Below the pieces are notes generated by a model, which worked only from the letters and a program-made list of their open reading frames with translations, did not search any database and was not told the origin of the DNA. A stretch of DNA of 56,420 bases from Phycisphaerales bacterium (GTDB lineage: Bacteria; Planctomycetota; Phycisphaerae; Phycisphaerales; SM1A02), in the NCBI GenBank assembly GCA_014238125.1, contig JABABS010000080.1, positions 1-56,420 of the forward strand, written 5' to 3'. Position 1 is the stretch's first letter; each line of letters starts with the position of its first letter. Of this stretch, positions 8,893-20,100 are shown piece by piece. A program made the position numbers and the translations under genes.

Positions 8893-9555
8893 ATGGCAAA
8901 TCACACTAGACAATTAAACCCAAGCATGAACCGTTGGTACCAAACACATGCTTGTAGACCTTCCGTTGCAATGCAACAACTCTGCTCCAATACACTTGAA
9001 CTCGAAGATGGCGAAATGCTCACTTCACCTGAACAATTGCAGTTCCTCGCTTTCCTCGCTGCATCGATCGGTGCAAAAAAAGCTATTGAAATTGGTGTTT
9101 ACACTGGTGCAAGCACCCTTGCAATCGCTGAAGTCCTTCCAGAAAATGGGACTATCGTTGCATGTGATACCACTGATAAAAATATAAATGTAGCGTCCAT
9201 AGCTTGGAATGAAGCAAACGTTGAACACAAAATTGATCTCAAAATTGCACCTGCCCTAATTACTCTTCAAGCACTGATCGATGAAGGTGAAAAAAACACG
9301 TTCGACTTTATGTACATTGATGCGGACAAAGCGAACAGTAAAAATTATTATGAGTTCGGTCTCCAACTTCTTAGTTCTGGGGGCATCATCACTATCGACA
9401 ATATGTTCTATGGCGGGCAAGTTGCAGATGATTCATGTAATGACGAAAACACGATCGCAACTCGAGAGCTTGCAGCATTTCTAATAGCAGACGACAGAGT
9501 TGATTATTCACTCTTGCCAATTGGTGACGGGCTTGCCATCGCTAGAATCCTATAG
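8893..9555 (+). CDS. Class I SAM-dependent O-methyltransferase (CCoAOMT-like)
   Basis: A 220-residue cytoplasmic enzyme. The SAM-binding motif I is EIGVYTGAST (about 66-75), the acidic ribose-binding segment is VACDTT (about 89-94), and the metal/catalytic region is MYIDADKANSKNYY (about 140-153). A later IDNMFYGGQV matches the I-D-N-x-L-x-x-G-x-V motif of the caffeoyl-CoA O-methyltransferase family, which methylates catechol-like hydroxyls in a divalent-cation-dependent way. Bacterial members act on varied small molecules and neighbours give no hint of the substrate. Confidence 0.88.
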   Translation: MANHTRQLNPSMNRWYQTHACRPSVAMQQLCSNTLELEDGEMLTSPEQLQFLAFLAASIGAKKAIEIGVYTGASTLAIAEVLPENGTIVACDTTDKNINVASIAWNEANVEHKIDLKIAPALITLQALIDEGEKNTFDFMYIDADKANSKNYYEFGLQLLSSGGIITIDNMFYGGQVADDSCNDENTIATRELAAFLIADDRVDYSLLPIGDGLAIARIL

Positions 9556-9640
9556 CTTTTTACATAATTTCTAACTAAGAGTACAGATTTCCTGCACATA
9601 ACACCGTTGACCGCAGTGACAAATGGTCTACAATCCCTTG

Positions 9641-11527
9641 ATGCGAATTATTGCACTGATCACAATTTCCATACTTCTAGCAGGTTGCGACACTATCGAG
9701 CGCACCGATCAGAAAAAATTACCAAAACGAGCAAGGCCTTCATTCAATGGGGAAGTTCCAAATATGTTGCGTGGAACTGTAAAACAACATGTTGCTCTTC
9801 TTGGATACGCCAAAGAATACAGAGATGAATACAAACCAATTATTGCCGCAGGGTATGGGCTCGTTGTAAATCTTGACGGGACTGGCTCGCAAGACGTGCC
9901 ACCACAAGTTCGCGCGCATATGATCGCTGACCTTGCAAAAAGAGGTGTTGGTGAAACGACAAGGGGCTGGGGTGGACTCACACCCTCAGCACTGCTCGAT
10001 TCCAAAGATACTGCTGTAGTGATCGTTGAAGGCATTGTTCCCCAAGTTGCGTCTGGACGAAAACCTGCACCAACTGGCGTTCGCAAAAACCACCCAAATC
10101 TTCGTGGCACGCTTTTTGATGTTCAAATATTTGTTGAACCAAGTAGTGGAACATCAAGTTTAGAAGGCGGAACCCTTCTTCCTACCATACTCCGTATCGG
10201 CGATCTTCGAACTGGCCGAACACAAGCAAAAGATATTGCTATTGCACAAGGGCCTATTTTTATCAACCCTTTTGCAGACCCCGAAGCTGTTGGCAGTGAT
10301 TCAATCCACCGTACATCTGGTCGTATCCTTGACGGTGGAGAAGTTACGAAAACTATTTCAATGCAACTTGTATTATTTTCGCCGAGCCACAATCGAGCAA
10401 GAGATATTCAAACTGCAATTAACCGCCGTTTTCCTGAGGAAGCAGGGCAAGGTGTGCTCACCGCACGTGCAACGAATGACGAATTGGTTGACATCACTAT
10501 CCCCCCTTCTTGGAGTGAAAATGTTGACGATTTCATGAACCTCATGCTTCATATTAATCTTCGATCGAAAAATGCTGAAAAAAATGCGCTCGATATCAAG
10601 CGACTTCTCGTTGCGGACCCCAGTCCAAAAAATGCTGACGCTGCTTCGTGGCGATGGCAGGCAATTGGCGACCGTTCACTGCCCGTGATTCGAGAACTCT
10701 ACGATTTTCCTGAGGACTTACCCCGACTTGCAGCGATGCGCACTGGGGGACGGCTTGGCGATCCTATTGTGGTAGATCATCTTCTCGATGCAGCGATAAA
10801 TGGCGTAGGATTCAGCGGCAGGCTTGAAGCAATTGACTTGCTCAAAGAAATGTCAACTGATCCTCGAATTGAGTTAGGCCTTCGCCCACTTCTAAATGAT
10901 CAAACTTTGGAAATACGATTGCGAACCGCAGAAGCGCTAATCGATAGAGGTGACTACACAATGAAGGGAGGCGTAGTTGATAAGAAATTTGAACTCTTTG
11001 TTGCAGAAAGTGAATACCCACTTATTTATTGCACCCAAGCAGGCCTCCCAAGAATAATCGTGCTTGGAGATCTTAAGATTCAAAATCCAATCATGTTTGA
11101 TACATGGTCACACCGCTTGATCATCAGAGATTCAAAAGAAGAAGAGAATCTCATTGATGTTCGATATCAGGCAAAGGATCACCGTGGGATCATGTTGGAG
11201 CAAACATCTACGACACTGCCTGCGTTCATCTGCTTTTTAGCACACAAACCAATCCCAGAATCCCCCTCCAAAGGGTTAAATCTCTCCTATTCACGCACAG
11301 TTGGGGTACTCCACTCACTTTGGAGAGAGAAATATTTACTTTGTTCCGATGATAAAAGAGTTGATTTTAAAGCACAACAAGATCGCTTACTTGCTGCAAT
11401 CAATAAACTTACATCAAGTACACTGATTGAACCACGGAAAAATTTCGACAGTATGCCAGAACTCGATGATGCATCTCGGTTTATTGAGATCAAGCAACCC
11501 ACCGTTGTTGAAGAAGATGCAAAATAG
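9641..11527 (+). CDS. FlgI-like (flagellar P-ring domain) lipoprotein with an extra C-terminal region
   Basis: The ATG at 9641 gives 628 residues starting with a lipoprotein signal whose lipobox is LLAGC (Cys about 15). Residues about 60-315 follow flagellar P-ring protein FlgI in order: GYGLVVNLDGTGS, then a TAVVIVEGIVP strand, FDVQIFVEPSSGTSSLEGGT, IAQGPIFI, GRILDGGEV, and a final VDITIPPSW repeat. The rest (about 320-628) has helical HEAT-like segments (RLAAMRTGGRLGDPIVVDHL, PLLNDQTLEIRLRTAEALI) that FlgI lacks. Normal FlgI is a periplasmic ring protein of about 365 residues, not a lipoprotein, and no other flagellar gene is in the window. A non-flagellar envelope ring or scaffold role is possible but inferred. 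Confidence 0.75.
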   Translation: MRIIALITISILLAGCDTIERTDQKKLPKRARPSFNGEVPNMLRGTVKQHVALLGYAKEYRDEYKPIIAAGYGLVVNLDGTGSQDVPPQVRAHMIADLAKRGVGETTRGWGGLTPSALLDSKDTAVVIVEGIVPQVASGRKPAPTGVRKNHPNLRGTLFDVQIFVEPSSGTSSLEGGTLLPTILRIGDLRTGRTQAKDIAIAQGPIFINPFADPEAVGSDSIHRTSGRILDGGEVTKTISMQLVLFSPSHNRARDIQTAINRRFPEEAGQGVLTARATNDELVDITIPPSWSENVDDFMNLMLHINLRSKNAEKNALDIKRLLVADPSPKNADAASWRWQAIGDRSLPVIRELYDFPEDLPRLAAMRTGGRLGDPIVVDHLLDAAINGVGFSGRLEAIDLLKEMSTDPRIELGLRPLLNDQTLEIRLRTAEALIDRGDYTMKGGVVDKKFELFVAESEYPLIYCTQAGLPRIIVLGDLKIQNPIMFDTWSHRLIIRDSKEEENLIDVRYQAKDHRGIMLEQTSTTLPAFICFLAHKPIPESPSKGLNLSYSRTVGVLHSLWREKYLLCSDDKRVDFKAQQDRLLAAINKLTSSTLIEPRKNFDSMPELDDASRFIEIKQPTVVEEDAK

Positions 11528-11549
11528 CCCAAAAATGGGCATTAAATGC

Positions 11550-11577
11550 TTGGTATACCTCATTTCTACGCTATGAT
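11550..11577 (+). promoter_or_regulatory. Candidate smc promoter
   Basis: TTGGTA (11550-11555), a 16-bp spacer and TATGAT (11572-11577) resemble a sigma70-type promoter. Transcription from here would leave a leader of about 140 nt before the smc start. A small GCCCA/TGGGC hairpin just upstream overlaps the end of the FlgI-like gene and may separate the two genes. Confidence 0.45.
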
Positions 11578-11601
11578 GAGACATACACCAATGAGGTGAC
11601 T

Positions 11602-11696
11602 CAGAATTGGATTGAAAAGTCTCCAATTTCTGGTTCACAGGGAGCGTAGACCCAACTATTCAAGGTGTATTGAGGGGCGACTTCAGGACGAAGTCG
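11602..11696 (+). promoter_or_regulatory. Structured smc leader (two hairpins)
   Basis: CAGAATTGGA (11602-11611) pairs with TCCAATTTCTG (11622-11632) with one bulge. CGACTTC (11678-11684) pairs perfectly with GAAGTCG (11690-11696). The second hairpin lies just before the strong ribosome binding site AGGAGG. The function is unknown; it could be a cis-regulatory leader. Confidence 0.35.
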
Positions 11697-11721
11697 AGTC
11701 CAAGACAGGAGGTCTTTCAAG

Positions 11722-14700
11722 ATGCGTCTATCAAAAATAAAAATCGCTGGATTCAAATCCTTCGCCGACACGACGGAGTTTCTTTTCGATGCACCTATTG
11801 TTGGCATCGTTGGCCCCAACGGCTGCGGAAAATCAAATGTTGTTGATGCTCTTAGATGGGTTCTAGGCGAACGCTCAGCAAAAAGTTTACGTGGTGAAGC
11901 AATGCTTGATGTGATCTTTGCTGGTTCTGCCGTTCGCAAACCACTCGGCGCGGCAGCCGTCACATTAACCTTTGACAACCCTGTCACAAATAAAAATACA
12001 GAAAATCTAACCGACCGGCGATTCCTTTCCATTGATACAGACGAGGTTGGTGTAACTCGCCGTCTTTATAGAGACGGACGAAGCGAATATTTAATCAACG
12101 GCACAAAAGTTCGCCTCAAAGATATTCGAGAATTATTCCTAGACACCGGTATCGGCACCAACGCATATTCGATTATTGAACAAGGTCGAGTTGCGGCAAT
12201 GTTGCACGCAAACCCTGTAGAACGCAGAAGCATTCTTGAAGAAGCAGCTGGCATTTCACGTTTTAAAACTCGCCGTAAAGAAGCACAGCGTAAACTTGAA
12301 AGAACAGAAGTAAACTTAGTTCGCATCCGAGAACAACTTGCAAACACTGAACGCAGACTTCGTATAGTTCGCGGGCAAGCAGAAAAAGCTCGAAAATTTA
12401 CAGGCCTTGACGTCCGTTGGAAAGAATTAAAGACAACAATTGCACTAGACCAATTCCATGAACTGCATACGCAAGTCATGGGGCTAACGAGTCAACTCGC
12501 TTCAATAGAAAAAGAACGGACCCAGCTCAGCGAAACGCTCATCGATCTTGAGGATACAAAGCGAGCTAGAGAAGTAGCAAAAGAAGAACTTCAAAAAGAG
12601 TTCCAAACACTTCTTCATCAACAAACTGAAGATGAAGCCGCCCTCAGACACGCAAACCAAAGAAACGAGATGTTGACTCGCTCAATAGGTGAAACTAAAG
12701 AACAGGTCGAGGGCGAAAGAAACCAACTCAGTGAACTCAAATCACGCCTCGAATCCATCAACGGGCAACGAGAAGATATTAAAGAAGAGATTGCTGCGTC
12801 AGCTCAGCGATTAGCCGACGCAGACCGAGCAGTTGAAACAATTACCACTCGCCACTCGCAATGCCAACAAAAAGCTGTTTCGTTGCAAGATCGCCTTGTA
12901 GTTGCACAAGAAGAATTAGAAACAGCAACATCTGACGAATCGCAATATCGATCTCGATTCGAATCCTCAAAGGAACGGCTTTCAAGTTTGACGCAACAAC
13001 GAGATCGTCTTTCAACAAATCAAACTCATTTACGTGAAGAAGTTTCGCAATTTGAACAACGACTTAAAACGACAACGGGCGAACTTCACGCAGCACAATC
13101 TACTGTTGAAAAACACGAAGAAGTACTACGCTCGCATGACAATGCAGCGGCAACACTTGGAGTACAAGCAGAGGAATTAACAACGGATCTTGAAACAATG
13201 CGGCACCAACGCGCTGCATCTGGTTCACGTTTGCATCTTCTTGAAGAAATGCAAGAAGCCCGAGAGGGCCTGACCGATGCTGTCAAGCATGTTCTTGATA
13301 ATCAAGAAGATTTTAAAGGACTGCAAGGTCTCATTGGCGATGCAATTGATACCAACCATACAGATGCGAGTCTCGTCGAAGCAGCCCTTGGATCAAACAT
13401 CCAACTTATATTAGTAGATAACAACGCGGCGATACAAAACATACAAACAACAATAGAATCCGTCGTAGGTAGGGTCGGGCTCATTGCTGCAGACACCGTT
13501 GTAAAAGAAAGACTCTCTTCGTTTGACCACCCATCAATTACTCCTATTCTTTCAATTATAAAAGTTAAGGAAAATGCGAAAAATGCCGTAGAAAGTTTAC
13601 TCGGCACAACTGCTATTGTTCCTAACTTGCAAACAGCGTGGGAGATCAAATCTACGATGCCAAGTTGGCGCTTTGTCACCAAGAATGGTGAATTGCTTGA
13701 AGCTGACGGACGAGTCTATATCGGACAATCATCCACTTCTAGTCAAACAGGATGGCTCACTAGACGAATTGAACTTGGCGCTTTAGGTGTTGAGGTCTCT
13801 GCACTCGATCAACAAATTGATCAACGACAAACCCAACTCAGTGATTTGTTGCATGAAAACGAACAAGCAAAAACTCAACAACGAGACTCAGCGCAGCGCG
13901 TTAGAGACGCGAGGAACTCGGTTGTTGAAGCCCAATACCAACAACAACGTCTCAACGATGATTTGCAACGAACAAGTAGGCAGCACATTGTTCTTCAAGA
14001 TGAATTAGAAGAAATTAATACAAGTATCCGTAAAGCCCAAACAGACTTGCGTGTTTCCCAAGAACAAGTTGCACAATGTTCACAAAAAGTAACTTCGCTT
14101 GGTTCGCAACGAACTAGTATCCGAGAAGAACTTGAAGAATCACAGGAACAGTCACGACTTAGCACTGAAAAACTCACTTCTGCACGTGTCGAACTTGGAC
14201 AAATAGGCGAGAAGCATGAAGCAAATCGCCGTGAACTACGGCATATGGATGCTGCAATTGAAGAAGCTATTCGTCAGCGAGAGCTATTCCAAGGGCAGGT
14301 CACAAGACGCCTTGGCCAGATTGAACAATTTGAAGGCGCCCAGCAAGATGCAGTTGATGAAATCAATTCAATGTCAATCAAAGTAAGTGCAGTTAAAGAA
14401 GAACTTGCTTCATTTACTGACAAAACTGAAGCGATCAACGCTTCTCTAGAAGAAGCAGCAAATCAGTTACAACTCACACGCGAAAAAGCCACACATCTTG
14501 AACGGAATCTCAACGCCATAGAACTTAGTCGCCGAGAAGCTGAAATCCGTAGAGAAAATCTCGAGGAACGCTCTCTAGAGGATCTTGAAATAGATATTCG
14601 ATCTGCGTATACAACGTGGTTTAAAGCAAATGAGGGAGCAACTCGACCTGCACAAGATCGCGAGGCTATGGACGCTGAAGCCGAAGATCTAAGAATCGAA

Positions 14701-15429
14701 ATTAAAAAGCTCGGCAATGTGAACCTAGATTCAATCGAAGAGGAACTCACACTTGCAGACCGAAATGTTGACTTGGCAAATCAAGTCGTAGACATCGACG
14801 GTGCGAAAGAAACACTTGTGTCATTGATTTCTGAACTTGAAGAACTCAGCAAAACTCGTTTTGAAAAAGTTTTCAACGACATCCGCGAACACTTTGCAGG
14901 GCCAAGTGGCACATTTAGGCAACTCTTTGGCGGCGGAAGTGCTGACATCATGTTGCTCCCAAACGATGATGGGAATATTGATCTCCTTGAAGCTGGAATT
15001 GAAATCAAAGCAAAGCCACCGGGCAAACAGCCTCGCGTAATTAGTCAACTCTCCGGTGGAGAACAAGCGATGACTGCGGTTGCGCTTTTACTCAGCATTT
15101 TCCGTGCAAAACCATCACCGTTCTGTATTCTTGATGAAGTTGATGCCGCCCTTGATGAAGCGAACACGCATCGTTTCAGCCGATCGCTTCACAGTTTCCT
15201 TGAGAATAGTCACTTCATAGTCATAACCCACCACAAGCGAACGATGATGGAGTGCGACAAACTCTATGGTGTGACCATGCAAGAACGTGGTGTGTCTAAA
15301 CGCGTTTCAGTGACTGTTGAAGAGGTTGGTGACAACGGTTCCATTGCTGCTTCAGCACATAAGCGGGAGGAATCTATGCCAATTGTAGAAACAGCTGCTA
15401 CAAGCCAAGAAACTATCACGACCGAATAA
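11722..15429 (+). CDS. smc: Chromosome segregation ATPase SMC
   Basis: A 1235-residue protein with the full SMC layout. The N-terminal Walker A is [10 protein letters not shown] (31-40), followed by a long coiled coil. The hinge lies at about 520-640, around [20 protein letters not shown] second coiled coil follows, then the C-terminal ATPase lobe with signature [15 protein letters not shown] (about 1110) and Walker [13 protein letters not shown] (about 1135). It forms a homodimer that, with ScpA and ScpB, condenses and aligns chromosomes. The start is supported by AGGAGG about 9 nt upstream. The C-terminal tail extends about 40 residues past the usual end and its last codons overlap the convergent hydrolase gene by 14 bp. 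Confidence 0.97.
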   Translation: MRLSKIKIAGFKSFADTTEFLFDAPIVGIVGPNGCGKSNVVDALRWVLGERSAKSLRGEAMLDVIFAGSAVRKPLGAAAVTLTFDNPVTNKNTENLTDRRFLSIDTDEVGVTRRLYRDGRSEYLINGTKVRLKDIRELFLDTGIGTNAYSIIEQGRVAAMLHANPVERRSILEEAAGISRFKTRRKEAQRKLERTEVNLVRIREQLANTERRLRIVRGQAEKARKFTGLDVRWKELKTTIALDQFHELHTQVMGLTSQLASIEKERTQLSETLIDLEDTKRAREVAKEELQKEFQTLLHQQTEDEAALRHANQRNEMLTRSIGETKEQVEGERNQLSELKSRLESINGQREDIKEEIAASAQRLADADRAVETITTRHSQCQQKAVSLQDRLVVAQEELETATSDESQYRSRFESSKERLSSLTQQRDRLSTNQTHLREEVSQFEQRLKTTTGELHAAQSTVEKHEEVLRSHDNAAATLGVQAEELTTDLETMRHQRAASGSRLHLLEEMQEAREGLTDAVKHVLDNQEDFKGLQGLIGDAIDTNHTDASLVEAALGSNIQLILVDNNAAIQNIQTTIESVVGRVGLIAADTVVKERLSSFDHPSITPILSIIKVKENAKNAVESLLGTTAIVPNLQTAWEIKSTMPSWRFVTKNGELLEADGRVYIGQSSTSSQTGWLTRRIELGALGVEVSALDQQIDQRQTQLSDLLHENEQAKTQQRDSAQRVRDARNSVVEAQYQQQRLNDDLQRTSRQHIVLQDELEEINTSIRKAQTDLRVSQEQVAQCSQKVTSLGSQRTSIREELEESQEQSRLSTEKLTSARVELGQIGEKHEANRRELRHMDAAIEEAIRQRELFQGQVTRRLGQIEQFEGAQQDAVDEINSMSIKVSAVKEELASFTDKTEAINASLEEAANQLQLTREKATHLERNLNAIELSRREAEIRRENLEERSLEDLEIDIRSAYTTWFKANEGATRPAQDREAMDAEAEDLRIEIKKLGNVNLDSIEEELTLADRNVDLANQVVDIDGAKETLVSLISELEELSKTRFEKVFNDIREHFAGPSGTFRQLFGGGSADIMLLPNDDGNIDLLEAGIEIKAKPPGKQPRVISQLSGGEQAMTAVALLLSIFRAKPSPFCILDEVDAALDEANTHRFSRSLHSFLENSHFIVITHHKRTMMECDKLYGVTMQERGVSKRVSVTVEEVGDNGSIAASAHKREESMPIVETAATSQETITTE

Positions 15430-16231
15430 CATCTAAGACAGCGCTCCAGACTCCGGCTAATTGATGGGAAGGTTTACCATCGAGAGGGAATGGATTTGGG
15501 GTATTGAAAACATGGTTACCCCCATGAATCGACCTGAATGTTGCGTTTTTTGCAACTTGTGCAATTGCTTCGCCAGATGAGACCAAAACGGTTTCATCAT
15601 CTTCGCCATGGATAACAGAAATAGGCACTTCAATGTTTGCAACAAGTGCAAGAAGATCATGTTGTTCTGGATCTGCTATTTGTTCATCAAGAAAGACTCT
15701 CCCAATACGTAGTTTCTGATCCGTCCGAGACGATGGGCTCTCGAGAAAACCATTACGTAACATGGCTTGCTGCATCTCCTCTGAGAGTGGATTGCACGTT
15801 GATGGTGCTGAAATCGGGATGAGACGATCAACGTTGATTACACCCCTTCCAACTGCTAGCAAGATTGCCACGCCACCTCTTGAATGTCCCAGCAAGATCG
15901 TAGGAAGTTCAGATGAGCAGTTCGCGATGACCGCCTTGAGATCATTGACCTGAGTATTCCAGGAGTCTGCTTCAAAGAGATCAGGCCGCTCAAAGGGACC
16001 ATCCCCAGCGAGCATCCCCGAATGTGAAAAATTAAATCTATGCGTAATTGCCCCTGCTTCTGCAGCTTTATTAGCAAGCCAAGGAAATAGGCCATAATCC
16101 TTGTACCCTTTAAATCCATGTGCAATGACCAAATTGCAAGTTGCCTCACCATCAACCTCGTGAGTAGTCCCATGGATCGCTTCTCCCCGGCTGCCTTCTA
16201 TTTTCCAATCTATTTCTCTCATGCAACGCAT
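15416..16231 (-). CDS. Alpha/beta hydrolase (serine esterase-like)
   Basis: A 271-residue cytoplasmic protein. The oxyanion region is [13 protein letters not shown] (about 35-47), the nucleophile elbow [10 protein letters not shown] puts Ser at about 117, an acidic residue lies in [10 protein letters not shown] (about 215-222), and the His is in IHGGNHVFN near 240. This gives a complete triad of the alpha/beta hydrolase fold, resembling dienelactone hydrolase- and BAAT-like bacterial proteins. The start could be the second Met (16222). The stop codon lies inside the convergent smc gene, so both transcripts overlap by 14 bp with no room for a shared terminator. The substrate cannot be inferred. 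Confidence 0.85.
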   Translation of the reverse strand: MRCMREIDWKIEGSRGEAIHGTTHEVDGEATCNLVIAHGFKGYKDYGLFPWLANKAAEAGAITHRFNFSHSGMLAGDGPFERPDLFEADSWNTQVNDLKAVIANCSSELPTILLGHSRGGVAILLAVGRGVINVDRLIPISAPSTCNPLSEEMQQAMLRNGFLESPSSRTDQKLRIGRVFLDEQIADPEQHDLLALVANIEVPISVIHGEDDETVLVSSGEAIAQVAKNATFRSIHGGNHVFNTPNPFPLDGKPSHQLAGVWSAVLDVIRS

Positions 16232-16338
16232 CTTAGTGACCTGTGTTCAAGTTGACCGCGGATCAAATCAATGCATATGTATCAGGTACGCTTAATGGTG
16301 CTAAAAAGCGTGCCTGATATACATGCAAAAGAGTGGGA

Positions 16339-17025
16339 CTAGGGAATTACAATAGCAACGCCGACTTTAAGGCGGTTTGGATTTGGAATGCGAGTTTTAT
16401 TTGCTTCCCAGATTTCAATCCATTTGTGAGGTGAGCCTAGGTAATCTGAAGCAATGTCACTCAATGTTTCACCATCTTGAATGAGATGGGCAGTTGCATT
16501 TTCTGGAATTGTTGGATTTGAACGCACTGGCTTGGAAACTTGGGCTGTCATTTCAGGAATACGGAGCGTTCGCCCTAACTGAATCGTTCGTGCATCATCA
16601 ATATTATTCAAAGATGCAATATTTGACGCATATTTGGAAGAGCCAAGCAATCTATATGCGATATCGCCAAGAGTGTCACCTGAAACGACTGTATAAAGAA
16701 CAAGTTTGTTTTTCGCAGGCTGATCTTGTTCTATTTCGATAACGGGTTCTGTTTCAACTACTTCTGTGACAACATCAACCACTTTCACTGCTTCGATCAC
16801 AACTGGCTGTTCTGCGATTTCAACAATCGCAGGTGCAATTCCAAGCGCAGCGGCGGCAGCCTCAAGATCACGACTAAACATACGAACTTCATTTGCCTGT
16901 AATCGAGTCGGAAGATCGTCAATAGCAACATGCGGCGTAGTTGCAGGTGCCATGCCATAGTAGACAACAAGAGCTGCAAGTAAAAGAACAGAAATTGATA
17001 AAACGGCTTTTGATGTACCGGTCAT
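16339..17025 (-). CDS. Membrane-anchored LysM protein
   Basis: A 228-residue protein preceded by a strong AGGAGGG site. One N-terminal membrane segment lies at about 7-24. A variable region rich in Val/Glu/Ile (70-105) follows. Two LysM modules come next: YTVVSGDTLGDIAYRLLG from about 111 and HLIQDGETLSDIASDYLG from about 184. LysM modules bind the glycan of peptidoglycan. No enzymatic domain is present, so it probably tethers or organises the cell wall. It is the last gene of the tgt-yajC-secDF group, 77 bp after secDF. Confidence 0.85.
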   Translation of the reverse strand: MTGTSKAVLSISVLLLAALVVYYGMAPATTPHVAIDDLPTRLQANEVRMFSRDLEAAAAALGIAPAIVEIAEQPVVIEAVKVVDVVTEVVETEPVIEIEQDQPAKNKLVLYTVVSGDTLGDIAYRLLGSSKYASNIASLNNIDDARTIQLGRTLRIPEMTAQVSKPVRSNPTIPENATAHLIQDGETLSDIASDYLGSPHKWIEIWEANKTRIPNPNRLKVGVAIVIP

Positions 17026-17102
17026 TAGCGAGCCCTCCTTGGCTTCTATCTATAAATCGGCGTCTTCTCTCGTTTTACTTGAAATCAGTGGGAAATGTTA
17101 TA

Positions 17103-20100
17103 TCACGCGTCAAATTCAGCTCGGCTCGTTCGGGTCGAGTGACCCTTGAATACCAATGGAGCAGCAACGGCTACTGAGCTATAACTGCCAACAAAAATTC
17201 CAACCAATAAACAGAAGGCGAATGGGCGAATGCCACTGCCGCCAGCCATATAAATAATCAACACAGCAATTAAGGTCGTTACTGAAGTCAGTACAGTCCG
17301 GCTGATTGTTTGATTAATCGAATTATTAACAATTTCCATTGTTGGCAATGGTCGTTTACCGCGATTCTCACGAATACGGTCAAGGATTACAATCGTATCG
17401 TTCAATGAATAACCAATAACTGTCAAGAGGGCTGCGATAACACCGAGGTCAATTTGGAACGCTTCAATCTTTAATGTCTGGCTAAGGAAGGCATAGTTTG
17501 CAATAAATCCAGCGATTGCAAGCGCGCCAAGGGTGATCGTCACGTCATGCATCAATGCAACTATGGCTGCTAATGAATATTGAAGTGAACCAAAGCGGAA
17601 CCAGATGTACGCAAGGATACCAAGCAACGAAAGAATAACTGCAACAATAGCATTTGCTTTCATCGTTCGAGCGATTTGTGAGGAGAAACTACTGACCTGA
17701 TCTAAACTTTGCGGTTGACTCAACGCTGTTTCAACAAGTTGCCATTCAGTTGCAGCAACACGTTCATCTACTAGTTCTGGATCGTTGCGTAGATAATTCA
17801 TATCTGTGTCATAGGCGGCAACTGCAATGGCAGTATAGCCATCACCTGCACCTCTCTTCACACCAAAAACTTTCACTTCTCGACCGGCTGCATCTCGTGC
17901 GTATTCCGGCTGCTGACGCATCCGATCAATTCGGTTTTCAATATCTTCTAACGTAACTGCAGGTGATATATTTTCTACATGCACAATCACACCGCCACGA
18001 AAATCACTGATGTCCCCTCTCATGCCACGACCAAGAACATCACCAACTGTTGTATCGTCTCTTGATATTTGATACGTATATTTTTGGAAGTCTCGTGTCC
18101 CAACACCTGTGAAAGTTAAGGCTGGCGGGACATCGAGGTCTGCACCAAATGCTTTTGTGATCGCTTCGACAATCGTAGCAGTCACAAGAGTTTCATCTTC
18201 AATTGTTGGCGGGTTAGCAATTTTAATTTGGAACCCGTTGGAAACTACTCGCCCGAATTCATTTATATTTGCATCGCCAACTGTAAGCACTGTGGCACCA
18301 ACAAGTTCGGCGAGTATTTTATCCGTCATAGTATCGCCAGTAACTGCTTCACCAATCGCATGTACACGTGCTTCAACAGAGCCCTCGCCAGTATGAGGAA
18401 GCAACAAACGCCCATCCTCAACCTGCTTCGTTCGCATCGTAATCGAAACACCTCCGCGGAATTCAGTATCGAGAATTTGGACGCCTCTGTGCATAACAGC
18501 CCAAATTGAAACAACAATACCAACTGCACTAATCACCCAGAAAATTTTCCGCATGCCAACCCAATTCCAATTCGGATGCAATATTCTTGCCACTGCAGGA
18601 AAAACTGTAGGCAACATCGGAAGTGTTCTCCGACCCCATACATTTGCGTAAATTGTAAAGATGACACGAGTCATAAAAAGCGAAGTAAAAAGCGTTGCAA
18701 TAATACCGATCGAAAGTGTAACTGCAAAACCCTTGACTTCAGTCGTAGCAGTTTTATACAAAACAAAACAAACGATTAAGTTGGTTAAGTTTGCATCAAT
18801 AATCGTACTAAATACTTTGTTATAACCTTCTCGGATTGCTTCACGAAGATCGCGAGCTCCGGCTCCAAGCTCTTCTCGAATACGTTCGTAAATCAAAACA
18901 TTCGCATCCACTGCCATGCCCATCGTAAGAACAACACCGGCCAATCCGGGCAAAGTAAAAGTGCCGTCAATGAGTGCCATGACACCGAAAATAATTAAAC
19001 CATTTGCAAGGAGTGCCAAGTTCGCGACAAGCCCTGCTGTGAGATAATAAAACAACATGAATGCCATCACCGCGATGACCGAATATCCAAATGCGGAAAG
19101 CCCCCGTCCAAGGTTATCTTGACCAATTGTTGGACCAATAATGTTGACTGCAATTGGATCAGGACTCAGCCGAGCCTCAAGCGAACCGGCACCAAGTACA
19201 CGAAGCAAATAATCAACTTCAGCTTGCGAGAAGCTCCCTGTAATTTGACCTTGACCATTGATTTGAGTGCTAATATTTGCAACCGTGTAGACTTGATCAT
19301 CCAAAACGATGGCCATTGGATCATTGACGTGGGCACCTGTTAGGCGCCCCATTGTTGACGCTCCTGAAGCATCAAGCCTAAATGCTACTGCGGGTCTACC
19401 AAATTGATCCGCCGATGAGTAAGCACTTGTGACTGACCACTTCTTCCCACCCTTATGTGTCATTGCGCGGGGGTCATCATCGTAAAGAAGTAAGTAAAAA
19501 TCGCCATCATATTCTGCTGCTTCGAGTGAACGTGTTGAAGCAAAATAAGTTTGTGCATCAGCTCTAAGAGTTGCCCTTGCAGCAGGTGTATCTGCCCAAG
19601 CATTCACCTCATTAATTGGAAACCAACTTGCAACTTTTGAATCTGTATTGTCAGGACCAACTTTTGCTAATTGCGCGCGAAGGTTAGCAACATCAATACC
19701 TTCTGCTTTACCCGATGAAACGGCAATACGGTATTCTAAAACACCAGCACCTCGTAGCATCCGAATCAGATCTTCGGGATCATCAAAACCTGTTCGCTTT
19801 GTTTGAAATTCATCAAAATCGTTAACTAGTTCCTTTAGTTCTTCAGAGAGGTGTGGATACGCGACGCCTAATTCAGCCAACGCAGTGTCACGGGGCGCAG
19901 TCCCGCGAAGAACTTCATCTGTTTGTTCGTCGCGAAGTACGTACCCTTGATCATCACGAAGCGGTTCGCCCTCTTTTGAAAGTTGAAGCAATCGCATTAC
20001 TTCATTTTTATCTAGGCTCATCGCAAGTAATTGCTCGCGAAGATCCTCTACATCTATTTCAAGATCCGCAACTTTTTGTTCGTACAAGCCATCCGAAGGA

